From Jeotgalibacillus soli (lineage in GTDB: Bacteria > Bacillota > Bacilli > Bacillales > Jeotgalibacillaceae), in the NCBI RefSeq assembly GCF_000829435.1, contig NZ_JXRP01000018.1:682001-746000 (forward strand): 64,000 nt of DNA. Direction: 5' to 3'. The position numbers and the translations under genes were made by a program. The first letter of the stretch is position 1, and every line of letters begins with the position of its first letter. This document shows, piece after piece, positions 19,084-29,654 of the stretch. The notes beneath the pieces were generated by a model. It was not told the origin of the DNA, did not search any database, and worked only from the letters and a program-made list of their open reading frames with translations.

Positions 19084-19146
19084 GTTTTACTCTCTCCTTT
19101 CAATTCTCTGTATTTCAACGTTTATTAGTAAAACGTTTATCTATAC

Positions 19147-19160
19147 TGTAAGCGTTTTTA
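19147..19160 (-). promoter_or_regulatory. cre-like site upstream of the dead hydrolase gene
   Basis: TGTAAGCGTTTTTA fits the TGWAANCGNTNWCA consensus at about 13 of 14 positions. It is 64 nt upstream of the hydrolase start, suggesting the gene was once under carbon-catabolite control. Confidence 0.4.
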
Positions 19161-19254
19161 ACTAGATTGCCAATTTTAGAGTAAGCATACAAGGAAATAT
19201 AAAAGGTCAACCAGAGATGCTGGTTGACCTTCTTAATTGTACAAATTGATCTTT

Positions 19255-20736
19255 TTACGATAAAACAGTAGCGCCCATTAAATAAAGGTCTACTTCACGT
19301 GCTACCTCACGACCTTCGTTGATTGCCCAGACGATTAAGCTTTGACCTCTTCTTGCGTCACCTGCTGCGAAGACACCATCAATATTGGTTGTGTATTCTC
19401 CGTATTTTGCATCAATCTTTTGGTTCTTAGTGTTCACGCTGAACTGCGATAGAACAGGCTGTTCAGTACCTTCAAAACCAATTGCAATGAATACAAATTG
19501 AGCTGGCCATACTTTTTCTGTTCCAGGAATTTCTTTAAAAAAGAATTGACCATTTTCATCTTTTAACTTTTCCATTTGAATTGTGTGGAGTTCCTTTAAG
19601 TCACCATTCTCATCCATCACCATTTTTGTTGTTTGAATGGAGTATTGACGAGGATCTTTTCCGAACTTAGCGTCCGCTTCCGCGTATGCATAATCAAGTG
19701 AAAAAACATTTGGATATTCTGGCCACATATTATCTGGCATACGAGATGCCGGCAAGATTGGGTGCTTCCCAAACTGTACGACGCTTCGGCAATTTTGACG
19801 AAGTGCGGTAGCGACACAATCTGCTCCAGTGTCTCCGCCACCGATTACAATGACATCCTTACCTTCTGTATCAATATAGTTTCCATCTTTAAAGTTTGAA
19901 TCCAGTAAACTCTTCGTAGTAGATGTTAAATATTCCATTGCTAGATGAATGCCCTTAGCTTCACGGCCTTCAATCTTCAAATCACGCTGTTTTTGAGCCC
20001 CAGTAGCAAGGATGACTGCATCATACTCACTTCTTAATTCTTGTGCTGTGATGTCTTTACCTACTTCTGTGTTTGTGACAAAGTCAATGCCTTCTTGCGT
20101 CAACAATGTAATACGGCGTTCAACGATTTCTTTTTCAAGCTTCATATTAGGAATACCGTATGTCAGCAACCCTCCAGCACGATCTGAACGTTCATAAACC
20201 GTTACCGAGTGTCCTGCTTGATTTAACTGATCAGCACTTGCTAATCCTGCAGGACCTGATCCGATAATCGCAATCTTTTTGCCAGTACGGTTCTGAGGGA
20301 TACGTGGTGTGATCCACCCTTCTTCAAATCCTTTATCAATAATCGTACGCTCAATGCTTTTGATTGCTACAGCTGGATCAGAGATGGCTACAACACAAGA
20401 TCCCTCACAAGGCGCTGGACACACACGCCCTGTGAATTCAGGGAAATTATTGGTTTTTAATAAACGGTCAAGAGCCTCTTTCCAGTTGCCGCGGTATACT
20501 AAATCATTCCATTCAGGAATCAGGTTATTAATTGGACAGCCAGTTGTGGCTCCTTTTATCTCCATACCCATGTGACAGAAAGGAGTTCCGCAATCCATAC
20601 AACGGGCTCCTTGCTTACTTAACGTTTCATCAGAGAAAGGGCTTGAATATTCTTTCCAGTCTTTTATACGCGTGATTGGATTTCTTTCACTAGCCTTTTC
20701 ACGAGTATATTCCATAAATCCTGTTGCTTTTCCCAT
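19255..20736 (-). CDS. gltB: Glutamate synthase [NADPH] small subunit
   Basis: 493 aa. The N-terminal Fe-S ferredoxin-like domain has CMDCGTPFC, GCPINN and VCPAPCEGSC. Then come the FAD-binding GSGPAGLASADQ and the NADPH-binding GGGDTGADCVATA. It passes electrons from NADPH to the large subunit for 2-oxoglutarate plus glutamine to two glutamates. It follows the large-subunit gene after only 15 nt on the same strand. The symbol follows B. subtilis usage; the E. coli equivalent is gltD. Confidence 0.96.
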   Translation of the reverse strand: MGKATGFMEYTREKASERNPITRIKDWKEYSSPFSDETLSKQGARCMDCGTPFCHMGMEIKGATTGCPINNLIPEWNDLVYRGNWKEALDRLLKTNNFPEFTGRVCPAPCEGSCVVAISDPAVAIKSIERTIIDKGFEEGWITPRIPQNRTGKKIAIIGSGPAGLASADQLNQAGHSVTVYERSDRAGGLLTYGIPNMKLEKEIVERRITLLTQEGIDFVTNTEVGKDITAQELRSEYDAVILATGAQKQRDLKIEGREAKGIHLAMEYLTSTTKSLLDSNFKDGNYIDTEGKDVIVIGGGDTGADCVATALRQNCRSVVQFGKHPILPASRMPDNMWPEYPNVFSLDYAYAEADAKFGKDPRQYSIQTTKMVMDENGDLKELHTIQMEKLKDENGQFFFKEIPGTEKVWPAQFVFIAIGFEGTEQPVLSQFSVNTKNQKIDAKYGEYTTNIDGVFAAGDARRGQSLIVWAINEGREVAREVDLYLMGATVLS

Positions 20737-20751
20737 CTTCCTCTCTCCTTT

Positions 20752-23700
20752 CTATTGCAATACTACTTCCTTTATTGAAGCCTTCTTTTTTTCTTGATTT
20801 GCATTCGCTTGAAATGCACTCATAATAGCTTGATCATCTGTTAAGCCGGTTGCTTTTTGCTCCTGAATAAGATCAGTCATTCGTTTGTAGTCGTTAGGAA
20901 TCACTTTGACAAATTTCGTCACTAGATCGTTCCAATTATTTAGTATATAAGCAGCTTTTGCACTTTCAGTATAAGTAAGATGATTTTCGATCATTTCTTT
21001 TACTTTAATTGCATCCTGCTCCGATTCAATTGATTCAAAGGCAATCATTTCTTTGTTGCAAAGGGCTTTAAACGCTTCTTGATTGTCCGAAAGCACATAA
21101 GCAATACCACCAGACATTCCCGCAGCGAAGTTTTTACCAACATCACCTAAAACAATTATGCGACCGCCCGTCATATACTCTAGACCATGGTCACCGATCC
21201 CTTCAACGACTATGTTCGCACCGCTGTTTCGAACAGCAAATCGTTCACCTGCACGTCCGTTTATATATGCTTCACCGCTTGTAGCACCATAAAAGGCAAC
21301 GTTACCAGCAATAACATTTTCTCGTGGTGAGAGCTTAGAAGCCTCTGGCGCTTTTACAACCAATTTACCTCCGGATAAGCCTTTTCCAATATAATCATTG
21401 ACATCCCCTGTTAAATAGAGAGACATCCCTTTTGGAACAAATGCGCCAAAGCTCTGTCCTGCTGAACCCGTAAAACGAAGGGTAATCGTGTCTTCAGGCA
21501 ATCCTTCTTCTCCGTATCGTTTTGATACTTCACTTCCCACAATCGTTCCAACAACGCGATTAACATTTGTAATCGAGAATGAGGCATCGACTGGAGTCTG
21601 ATCGAATAGAGCTGGTTGAACAGCTGGCAAAATTTCTTTTATATCAAGTGATTGAGCAATTTTGTGATTTTGTGGCGTTTTAAATGTACGAATTCCTTCA
21701 GGCTGATAAAGGAGGGTTGATAAATCCAAATCCTTTGCTTTCCAATGTTTTTTTGCACGGTCGCTTATTTCTAATACATCCGTACGCCCTACCATTTCTT
21801 CAACCGTTCTAAAGCCAAGCTCCGCCATGCTTTCTCTTACTTCTTGAGCGATAAAACGCATGTAATTGACGATATGATCCGGGTCACCCGTGAATTTATT
21901 GCGAAGCTCGGGATTTTGTGTTGCTACCCCTACAGGACAAGTATCTAAATGACACGCTCGCATCATGATACATCCTAAAATAACAAGCGGGGCTGTAGCG
22001 AACCCAAATTCTTCAGCACCAAATAGGGCAGCCATGACAACATCTTTCCCTGTCATCAGTTTTCCGTCAGTTTCTAACACTACCCGCTCACGTAAACCGT
22101 TTAACATTAACGTTTGATGCGCTTCTGCTAGTCCAAGCTCCCAAGGCAATCCTGTGTGCTTGATACTCGTTTTAGGTGATGCACCTGTACCTCCGTCATA
22201 ACCGCTGATGACGATCACATCCGCTGCACCTTTCGCAACACCAGCAGCAATCGTTCCAACTCCGGCCTTTGCCACAAGTTTCACGCTGATGCGTGCATCG
22301 CGGTTGGCATTTTTCAAATCATGAATTAACTGCGCCAAATCCTCGATTGAGTATATATCATGGTGAGGGGGAGGTGATATTAAACCTACACCAGGTGTTG
22401 AACCACGTACATCCGCTACCCATGGGTATACTTTATTTCCAGGAAGCTGACCGCCTTCTCCAGGCTTTGCCCCTTGCGCCATTTTAATTTGCAGCTCATT
22501 GGCATTTACAAGGTAGTGACTTTTTACACCAAATCGGCCGGATGCAATTTGCTTGATTGCACTTCTCCGGTTGTCACCATTTTCATCAAGGGTATAGCGG
22601 CTAGCATCTTCTCCACCCTCACCGCTATTGCTTTTTCCACCTAAACGGTTCATGGCAATTGCCAATGCTTCATGCGCTTCTTTACTCAAGGAACCAAAGG
22701 ACATTGCCCCTGTTTTGAAACGACGCACGATGGAATCCACTGATTCAACTTCATCAATTGGCAAAGCTTTACGTGTTTTATTAAACGTAAATAGATTACG
22801 CAGGAAACCAATTCTCTCTTCATTTGCCATGTCTGCATATTGTTTATACAGATCATAATCATTTTTACGGCATGCCCATTGCAAGGTATGAATCGTTTTT
22901 GGATTAAACGCATGATGTTCACCCGTCTTCCTCCATTGGAAGTCACTTCCCGACTCAAGTGTACGATCATATGATTCTGCTAAAGCTGTTTCATGACGAA
23001 GCAGAGCTTCTTTTGCGATTGTTTCCAATTCAATCCCGCTAAGCTGTGATGCTGTCCCGCTGAAGTATCGATCAATCACTGTTGAACTGATCCCAACAGC
23101 TTCAAATATTTGAGCTCCACGGTAGCTTTGAACGGTTGAGATCCCCATTTTGGACATGACTTTTACAACGCCTTCGGTCACAGCTTTAATATACTTAGCC
23201 ACTGCGTCTTCATAGGAAACCAGTAAATCCCCTTCAAGAATGGCCTGCTTATAGGTTGTAAAAGTCAGATAAGGATTAATAGCATCAACACCATACCCAA
23301 TTAATGCGGCAAAATGATGGACCTCTCTTGCCTCACCTGTTTCAACAACTATGCTGACCTTTGTTCTGTTTCCGTTACGTACAAGATGCTGGTGAAGCGC
23401 ACTTGCTGCCAGTAGAGTTGGAATGGCTGCTTGACCTTTGTCCATATTTCGATCAGACAATATTAAAAGACTGAACCCATTAGCAATTGCTCGTTCCGCT
23501 TCAGCAACGATTCTCTCAAGTTCACTCTCTAAATCTTCTGAAAATAAGGTGTGAATGATATGACTTTTAAATTCTGACAGGTTGTTTGATTTTAATTGCT
23601 GCATTTGAGCATTTGTCAAAATAGGTGTTTGCAGCTGAATGCGACGGCAATTTTGATTATCTGGATGCAGCAGGTTTGCTTCAGCCCCTAAATAGGTGAC

Positions 23701-25308
23701 TGTTGAAGTAACGATTTGTTCACGGATCGAATCGATCGGTGGATTTGTCACCTGTGCAAATAACTGTTTAAAGTAATTAAACAAAGACTGCGGGCGATCC
23801 GATAATACCGCAAGCGGCATATCATTTCCCATTGAGCCAAGCGGATCTTTCCCTTCCGTGATCATTGGGATTAAGTATTTATGAATATCTTCATGGGTAT
23901 AACCAAATGCCTTTTGACGGAAAAGCAAATCCGTAACTGCCTCTTCTTCCGTATTTAGTTCATATTGAGTCAATTTAACGAGCTGCTCATCAAGCCATTG
24001 TTGATAAGGATAATGTTGTGCCATTTCCGATTTAATCTCTTCATCCGGAATAATACGTCCTTCTTCTAAATCGATTAACAGCATATTCCCTGGACTTAAA
24101 CGTTCTTTGTATAGGATGTTTTCCTCTTTAACATCGATCACACCAACCTCAGAGGAGAAAATAATGTAATCATCTTTTGTTACATAGTACCGAGCAGGAC
24201 GAAGACCATTTCGGTCTAAGATTGCCCCTATTTGATTTCCATCTGTAAATGAAATCGCTGTAGGTCCATCCCAAGGCTCCATTAGCGTGCTGTGATACTC
24301 GTAAAATGCTTTCTTTTCCTTCGGCATATGCTCGTTTTCTGTCCATGGTTCAGGAATTAACATCATCGCTGCATGTGCGGGCTTACGGCCTGCTAGGACA
24401 AAAAATTCTAGTGCGTTATCTAGAATGGACGAGTCACTGCCGTCTGTATCTAAAATTGGCAGCACTTTAGGCAGATCTTCCCCAAACGCTTTTGATACAA
24501 ACTGCTTTTCTCTAGCCTGCATCCAGTTAATATTACCTCTTAATGTATTAATTTCTCCATTATGGATAAGGTATCGGTTTGGATGAGCTCTTTCCCAGCT
24601 AGGAAATGTATTTGTGCTAAAGCGTGAATGTACTAATGCAAATGCTGAAACAAATTTCTCGTCTTGTAGATCTAAATAAAAAGCATCCACCTGATCAGGC
24701 GTTAGCAACCCCTTATACACGATTGTTCTGCTTGATAGACTTGCGAAATAGAAGCGTTGCTCACGATCACGGGCCCATCGTTCTGCCTGTTTTCTAATGA
24801 TATATAATTTGCGTTCAAAAACTAGGTCATCTTTAATATGGTCATCTGCTCCAATAAAAAGCTGTCTAATAACCGGACTGCTTTCCTGTGCTGCCAATCC
24901 GATCGTGTTTTCATTTACAGGAACGGTTCTCCAACCAAGTACAGTTTGTCCTTCTTTTTCAACAAATGAATTTAATTGAGCTTCAATCTCAATTCGTGCT
25001 TCATCATTTTTTGAAAAGAAGAGCATTCCAACTCCATAGCGACCTTTTTCCGGTAAGTTCATTTCCGAACATGTATACTTGAAAAATTCATCTGGGATTT
25101 GCACCATTAATCCTGCGCCATCCCCAGTTAGCGGATCACTTCCTTGTCCTCCGCGATGATCTAATTGACAAAGCATTTTTAGTCCTTTTCTAACAATATC
25201 ATGTGTAGCGCGTCCTTTAATATGAGCGTATAAGCCAATTCCACATGCGTCATGTTCAAAATCAGGACGGTAGAGACCTTGTGCTCCTGGCAGTTGGTTA
25301 AATGACAT
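20752..25308 (-). CDS. gltA: Glutamate synthase large subunit
   Basis: 1518 aa. The first 21 residues are a propeptide before the glutaminase nucleophile Cys22 (HDACGIG). The central and FMN-binding domains follow; the synthase domain contains GAKPGEGGQLPG and YDGGTGASP. The 3Fe-4S motif is CIMMRACHLDTC (C-x5-C-x4-C), and the C-terminal beta-helix has GxxxG repeats around GDVGKNFAAGMSGG. It makes glutamate with GltB. It is transcribed away from gltC, with a palindromic operator region between them. B. subtilis naming used. Confidence 0.97.
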   Translation of the reverse strand: MSFNQLPGAQGLYRPDFEHDACGIGLYAHIKGRATHDIVRKGLKMLCQLDHRGGQGSDPLTGDGAGLMVQIPDEFFKYTCSEMNLPEKGRYGVGMLFFSKNDEARIEIEAQLNSFVEKEGQTVLGWRTVPVNENTIGLAAQESSPVIRQLFIGADDHIKDDLVFERKLYIIRKQAERWARDREQRFYFASLSSRTIVYKGLLTPDQVDAFYLDLQDEKFVSAFALVHSRFSTNTFPSWERAHPNRYLIHNGEINTLRGNINWMQAREKQFVSKAFGEDLPKVLPILDTDGSDSSILDNALEFFVLAGRKPAHAAMMLIPEPWTENEHMPKEKKAFYEYHSTLMEPWDGPTAISFTDGNQIGAILDRNGLRPARYYVTKDDYIIFSSEVGVIDVKEENILYKERLSPGNMLLIDLEEGRIIPDEEIKSEMAQHYPYQQWLDEQLVKLTQYELNTEEEAVTDLLFRQKAFGYTHEDIHKYLIPMITEGKDPLGSMGNDMPLAVLSDRPQSLFNYFKQLFAQVTNPPIDSIREQIVTSTVTYLGAEANLLHPDNQNCRRIQLQTPILTNAQMQQLKSNNLSEFKSHIIHTLFSEDLESELERIVAEAERAIANGFSLLILSDRNMDKGQAAIPTLLAASALHQHLVRNGNRTKVSIVVETGEAREVHHFAALIGYGVDAINPYLTFTTYKQAILEGDLLVSYEDAVAKYIKAVTEGVVKVMSKMGISTVQSYRGAQIFEAVGISSTVIDRYFSGTASQLSGIELETIAKEALLRHETALAESYDRTLESGSDFQWRKTGEHHAFNPKTIHTLQWACRKNDYDLYKQYADMANEERIGFLRNLFTFNKTRKALPIDEVESVDSIVRRFKTGAMSFGSLSKEAHEALAIAMNRLGGKSNSGEGGEDASRYTLDENGDNRRSAIKQIASGRFGVKSHYLVNANELQIKMAQGAKPGEGGQLPGNKVYPWVADVRGSTPGVGLISPPPHHDIYSIEDLAQLIHDLKNANRDARISVKLVAKAGVGTIAAGVAKGAADVIVISGYDGGTGASPKTSIKHTGLPWELGLAEAHQTLMLNGLRERVVLETDGKLMTGKDVVMAALFGAEEFGFATAPLVILGCIMMRACHLDTCPVGVATQNPELRNKFTGDPDHIVNYMRFIAQEVRESMAELGFRTVEEMVGRTDVLEISDRAKKHWKAKDLDLSTLLYQPEGIRTFKTPQNHKIAQSLDIKEILPAVQPALFDQTPVDASFSITNVNRVVGTIVGSEVSKRYGEEGLPEDTITLRFTGSAGQSFGAFVPKGMSLYLTGDVNDYIGKGLSGGKLVVKAPEASKLSPRENVIAGNVAFYGATSGEAYINGRAGERFAVRNSGANIVVEGIGDHGLEYMTGGRIIVLGDVGKNFAAGMSGGIAYVLSDNQEAFKALCNKEMIAFESIESEQDAIKVKEMIENHLTYTESAKAAYILNNWNDLVTKFVKVIPNDYKRMTDLIQEQKATGLTDDQAIMSAFQANANQEKKKASIKEVVLQ

Positions 25309-25399
25309 GTTATCTCCCCCGTTTCATTTTTTCTTAACACCGTTACGTCACTTGTTGTTATTGTAGGTTTTCATATTCATACAAACAATATATAATTTA

Positions 25400-25424
25400 G
25401 ATCAGAATGATCTCGAATAGAGAT
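25400..25424. promoter_or_regulatory. GltC-type operator palindromes between gltA and gltC
   Basis: GATCA-gaa-TGATC (25400-25412) and ATCTC-gaata-GAGAT (25410-25424) are two perfect, overlapping inverted repeats. The second has the T-N11-A form of a LysR box. They lie 20 nt before the gltC start and about 92 nt before gltA, where GltC in B. subtilis controls both genes. Confidence 0.6.
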
Positions 25425-25444
25425 AAATGGAAAGAGGGAGCAAA

Positions 25445-26347
25445 ATGGAGCTACGTCAACTACGTTATTTTATTGAAGTCGCTGAACGGGAACATGTTTC
25501 TGAGGCTGCTGAACATCTGCATGTAGCTCAGTCCGCCATTAGCCTGCAAATTTCCAAACTTGAAGCAGAGCTCGGTGTCACGTTATTTGAGCGAATAGGA
25601 AGGAATGTAAAATTAACACCAATAGGAAAAACCTTTTTAATGCATACAAAAACGGCCCTAAAAGCCATTGACTATGCCAAAAAGCAGGTGGATGATTACT
25701 TGAATCCTGAAAAAGGGACCATTAAGATCGGCTATCCAACAAGCCTTGCAACACATTTATTGCCAACTGTTATTTCTGCGTTTAAAAAAAGACAGCCAAA
25801 TATATCTTTTCATTTACGTCAAGGATCCTATTCATTTCTCGTCGATGCAGTAAGAAACGGCGACATCGATATCGCTTTTCTTGGACCTGTTCCAACCAAC
25901 CATCAAGATATTCTAGGTCATATTTTATTTACAGAAAACGTTTCTGCATTAATACCCGCAACACACCGTTTGGCTGATAGGCAAAGCGTGTCTTTAAGAG
26001 ATTTGAAAGAAGAAGACTTCGTATTGTTTCCAAAAGGTTATGTTCTCCAACAAATTGCCGTTAATGCCTGCAAACAAGCCGGTTTTATGCCGAACATCAC
26101 TTCTGAAGGAGAAGATATGGATGCCATAAAAGGGCTCGTATCGGCAGGAATTGGTATTAGCCTTTTGCCCGACAGTACTTTTCACGAATCAATCCCACGA
26201 TTTACCGTTAAATTACCGATTGAGATGCCTCAGGTCAAACGAACAGTCGGGATCATCACGCCAAAAAATAGAAATCTGGCACCCTCTGAAAAAGTTTTTT
26301 ATGAATTTGTCAAAGATTTCTTCTCCGTTTTGGAGCAGTATCAATAG
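25445..26347 (+). CDS. gltC: LysR-family activator of glutamate synthase (GltC-like)
   Basis: 300 aa from ATG 25445 after GAGGGAG, the length of B. subtilis GltC. The N-terminal winged HTH is MELRQLRYFIEVAEREHVSE and VAQSAISLQISKLEAELGV. The rest is the substrate-binding-like effector domain (GTIKIGYPTSLATHLLP). Divergent position from gltAB and the paired palindromes support the assignment. In B. subtilis it activates gltAB when 2-oxoglutarate is high and arginine/ornithine degradation is low; that is family knowledge. Confidence 0.9.
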   Translation: MELRQLRYFIEVAEREHVSEAAEHLHVAQSAISLQISKLEAELGVTLFERIGRNVKLTPIGKTFLMHTKTALKAIDYAKKQVDDYLNPEKGTIKIGYPTSLATHLLPTVISAFKKRQPNISFHLRQGSYSFLVDAVRNGDIDIAFLGPVPTNHQDILGHILFTENVSALIPATHRLADRQSVSLRDLKEEDFVLFPKGYVLQQIAVNACKQAGFMPNITSEGEDMDAIKGLVSAGIGISLLPDSTFHESIPRFTVKLPIEMPQVKRTVGIITPKNRNLAPSEKVFYEFVKDFFSVLEQYQ

Positions 26348-26377
26348 TGGTTTGAAAGGTAATTGATAGAACACTGA

Positions 26378-26713
26378 TCATTTGTGTATATAAACATTCG
26401 TTAATAGTGGGACCATTGAAGAAAGTTCTTTTACATCATGATTGTACATCCTTATACAGCCGTGAGAAGCTTTTTTTCCAATTGAATACGGCTGGTTAGT
26501 GCCGTGAATTCCGTAATGAGGCTTTGAAAGTCCCATCCAAAGCTCACCATAAGGACCTCCTGGATAATATTCTTTGTTAATAATCATGTAATTTCCAGCA
26601 GGAGTAGGTGTTAACATTTTTCCAACAGCAATTGGGTAGACTTTTAGTTTATTACTGCCATCAAAAAGTGTTAGTTGACGTTTACCAACAGATACATCGA
26701 TCCAACGAGTCAT
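26378..26713 (-). CDS. L,D-transpeptidase, YkuD domain only
   Basis: 111 aa, a bare catalytic YkuD domain with no signal peptide or LysM. It begins [19 protein letters not shown] and has [20 protein letters not shown], with the catalytic Cys and preceding His. The enzyme cross-links or anchors peptidoglycan. Lack of a secretion signal is usual for the small Bacillus members and suggests spore or non-classical export. Single gene. Confidence 0.9.
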   Translation of the reverse strand: MTRWIDVSVGKRQLTLFDGSNKLKVYPIAVGKMLTPTPAGNYMIINKEYYPGGPYGELWMGLSKPHYGIHGTNQPYSIGKKASHGCIRMYNHDVKELSSMVPLLTNVYIHK

Positions 26714-26814
26714 TTTTCCATCTCCTCAGAAAGTTATCCTTGTATTATATGAATTCATAGCTGTTTTTGAAAATGAACATTTATAGTATCTAGCACATAG
26801 AAACCAAAATAAAT

Positions 26815-26863
26815 AAAAGCTCCCCGCTGGCAAGGAAACTTCAATTGCCTGCGGGGAGCTTTT
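26815..26863 (-). terminator. Terminator after ppc
   Basis: AAAAGCTCCCCGC and GCGGGGAGCTTTT form a 13-bp GC-rich stem with T-rich flanks on both sides. It lies about 25 nt downstream of the ppc stop on the minus strand. Confidence 0.85.
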
Positions 26864-26888
26864 TATAGCTTCAATTATGATATTCAAA

Positions 26889-29654
26889 TCAACCTGTATT
26901 ACGCAAGCCTGCTGCAATGCCACTAATGGTCAATAAAACTTGTGTAATCAGCTCGTCATCCGGTTCCTCAATGGCCCGCAGCTCCTTAATTAGCTCTACC
27001 TGCAGGAAATTCAATGGATCTACATATGGATTTCTGCGATGTACGGAATCTTGAATATTCGGTGTGCGTTCTAATAACTCTTGGTCACCAGTAATCTTCA
27101 ATAAAATATCTTTCGTTTTATTATATTCTTCCACTATATTACCAAAAATACGATCTGCGATTTCTCGATCTTCAACAAGAGAAGAGTATTCTTTAGCGGT
27201 TGGAATGTCAGCTTTCATGAGGGCCATTTGTAAATTATCGACGGTTGAACGGAAAAATGGCCACTCGTGATACATTTCTTTTAAGATTGATAAATTCTCA
27301 GTGTTTTTTGAAGCAAACGCCTCTAGGCCTGTGCCTGCTGCATACCAAGCCGGTAATAGCTGACGGCTTTGTGTCCATGCAAATACCCATGGAATGGCCC
27401 TTAAATTCTCAAATTTATTGCTATTTTTCCGGCTCATCGGACGAGAACCTATATTTAAATCAGCCAGTTCACCAAGTGGTGTTGCTTGATTGAAATAGGT
27501 GAGAAAATCTGGATCTTCAAAAACAAGAGACTGATATTTTGCAAGTGAACGTTCTGAAATTTCTTCAATTGTACTCACCCATCGCTCATCTCGTATATGT
27601 CCTTGTTCAGACTCATTTAAAACATTTGTTGCTGCTTTTAGCAAGGTTGATGTAGCCTGTTCTAAGCTTCTATAAGCGATATCTTCAAGTAAATACCGTG
27701 ATGACAATACTTCTCCTTGTTCAGTAATCTTCACTCCGTCGCCAAGTGTTTCAGCAGGTTGCGATAAAAGACTGCGATTTAACGGACCGCCCCCACGACC
27801 CAATGAGCCGCCGCGTCCATGGAAAAACTTCAATCCAATTTTATATTTTTTAGCCATTTCATGTATTTCGACCTGGGCTTTATAGAGCTTCCAGTTCGCA
27901 GTTAGCGTGCCACCGTCTTTACTTCCATCCGAATAACCAAGCATAATTTCCTGCTGATCTCCCATCCCGCTTAAATGATGTCGATAAACAGGCATTTGGA
28001 ACAATGTTTCCATGATTTTAGGACCTGCAGTTAAATCATCGATTGTTTCCAATAATGGTGCTACATTTAAATCTGTCTCCACGGTGCCATCCGTATGAAG
28101 TCGGTATACTCCGGCCTCTTTTGCAAGAAGAAGAACTTCCAGCAGATCACTTGCTGACTGCGTCATGCTAACTAGATAAACTGAGATCGAACGCTTGCCA
28201 AATTTTTCATGCGCTTTTTTAATCATTTGGAAAACTTGGAGGATCTCCTGCGTTTCTTTAGAGTAATCTTCATGCAATGATAATAGAGGTCTTGGATCCT
28301 TCAGCAGTGATTCTAGTAAGCTTACTTTTTCATCTTCAGTTAGTGCCGTATAGTCATTCGCAATATGGACTTTTTTAAGAATTTCGCCAATTGCAGCTTC
28401 ATGTTCTCCGCTATGGTTACGAATATCAAGAGTGGCAAGATGGAACCCAAATAATTGGACCTGCCGAATTAATTTTTGCAGCAGCTTTAATTCATGATTG
28501 GTAGGTTGATGCTGATACGTACTCCGATGGATCATGAATAAATCCTCAAGCAGCTCCTCAGATGATTTATAACCAATTTCAGGTTTACCAACTTGTTTTA
28601 GGCGTTCAATCATAATCGCAAATTTACGTCGGTAAGCTTCTCCTTCATGCACCCATTTTTTATCTTCAGTTAGATATTTTGTTTCTTCTTCATCAAGAGA
28701 TCCAAGGAGTTCTTCGCTGATTTTCACTCTTGTAGTCGATTGACTGAATCGTTTCATCAGCTCAATTAACACCGCTTTATATTTTTTTAGTACCAATCGC
28801 TGCTGTTTGTGGAGCGTTTCCCATGTTACTTCAGCTGTCACATTTGGATTACCGTCCCGATCTCCTCCGATCCAAGAACCGAATCTAAGAAAATGAGGTA
28901 CATTCCATAGTCTGTCTGGGTAATGCTCCTTTAGGCTATCCTCCACTTCCTGATGAATGTCTGGAAGCACGTCAAAAAGAGTCTGATCAAAATAATATAA
29001 ACCGTTTCGAACTTCATCGATGACTGTCGGTTTGTTGTGACGCAATTCGTCTGTTTGCCATAGAACGGTCACTTCATTGAACAAGCTCTCCTCCAGCTTT
29101 TTTCGCTCCCTCTTCGACAGCAATGGATTCTCTTTTTGCTGCAGAATAGAGGCGATTCTCTTTTGAATTTCCAAAATTGATCTCTTTGTTGCCTCAGTAG
29201 GATGAGCAGTGATAATCAATTCAAGAGACAGCTTGGTTAATACATTTTGAATAATGTCAGCGGATATGTGATTATCCTTAAGCGATACAATGGCATTTTC
29301 AATTGAACCAGGCTGAACATTAATTTCGGATTGGAGCTGATATTCCCTTCTTCTTCGTATGCGATGATTTTGTTCAGCTGCATTAACTAGATGAAAATAA
29401 ACTGAAAATGCACGTATTACTTGTTTACGCATTGGTGAACCTAAGGTTGATATTTCTTGTTTTAAAAGATCATATGTTTTATCATCTTCTTGATTGCGAA
29501 GAATCTTACTGATCGTACGAATTCTTTCGACTTTATCTAACAGCTCTGTTCCCCCTTGAGAAACAAGTATTTCTCCTAGAATGTTACCGAGAAATTTTAC
29601 ATCGCGACGTAATGGAAGACCGCTGTCATTAACTTGTGTTATTGTTGTCATCAT
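26889..29654 (-). CDS. ppc: Phosphoenolpyruvate carboxylase
   Basis: 921 aa, full length. Catalytic motifs are present: TAHPTEATKRS (active His), RFGSWIGGDRDGNPNVT, FFHGRGGSLGRGGGP, and the invariant C-terminal RNTG. The enzyme fixes bicarbonate onto PEP to give oxaloacetate, refilling the TCA cycle. PEPC is present in only some Bacillaceae. Its product feeds 2-oxoglutarate for the nearby glutamate synthase, though the genes are separately transcribed. Start MMTTITQVN follows AGGAAGGTGA. Confidence 0.96.
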   Translation of the reverse strand: MMTTITQVNDSGLPLRRDVKFLGNILGEILVSQGGTELLDKVERIRTISKILRNQEDDKTYDLLKQEISTLGSPMRKQVIRAFSVYFHLVNAAEQNHRIRRRREYQLQSEINVQPGSIENAIVSLKDNHISADIIQNVLTKLSLELIITAHPTEATKRSILEIQKRIASILQQKENPLLSKRERKKLEESLFNEVTVLWQTDELRHNKPTVIDEVRNGLYYFDQTLFDVLPDIHQEVEDSLKEHYPDRLWNVPHFLRFGSWIGGDRDGNPNVTAEVTWETLHKQQRLVLKKYKAVLIELMKRFSQSTTRVKISEELLGSLDEEETKYLTEDKKWVHEGEAYRRKFAIMIERLKQVGKPEIGYKSSEELLEDLFMIHRSTYQHQPTNHELKLLQKLIRQVQLFGFHLATLDIRNHSGEHEAAIGEILKKVHIANDYTALTEDEKVSLLESLLKDPRPLLSLHEDYSKETQEILQVFQMIKKAHEKFGKRSISVYLVSMTQSASDLLEVLLLAKEAGVYRLHTDGTVETDLNVAPLLETIDDLTAGPKIMETLFQMPVYRHHLSGMGDQQEIMLGYSDGSKDGGTLTANWKLYKAQVEIHEMAKKYKIGLKFFHGRGGSLGRGGGPLNRSLLSQPAETLGDGVKITEQGEVLSSRYLLEDIAYRSLEQATSTLLKAATNVLNESEQGHIRDERWVSTIEEISERSLAKYQSLVFEDPDFLTYFNQATPLGELADLNIGSRPMSRKNSNKFENLRAIPWVFAWTQSRQLLPAWYAAGTGLEAFASKNTENLSILKEMYHEWPFFRSTVDNLQMALMKADIPTAKEYSSLVEDREIADRIFGNIVEEYNKTKDILLKITGDQELLERTPNIQDSVHRRNPYVDPLNFLQVELIKELRAIEEPDDELITQVLLTISGIAAGLRNTG

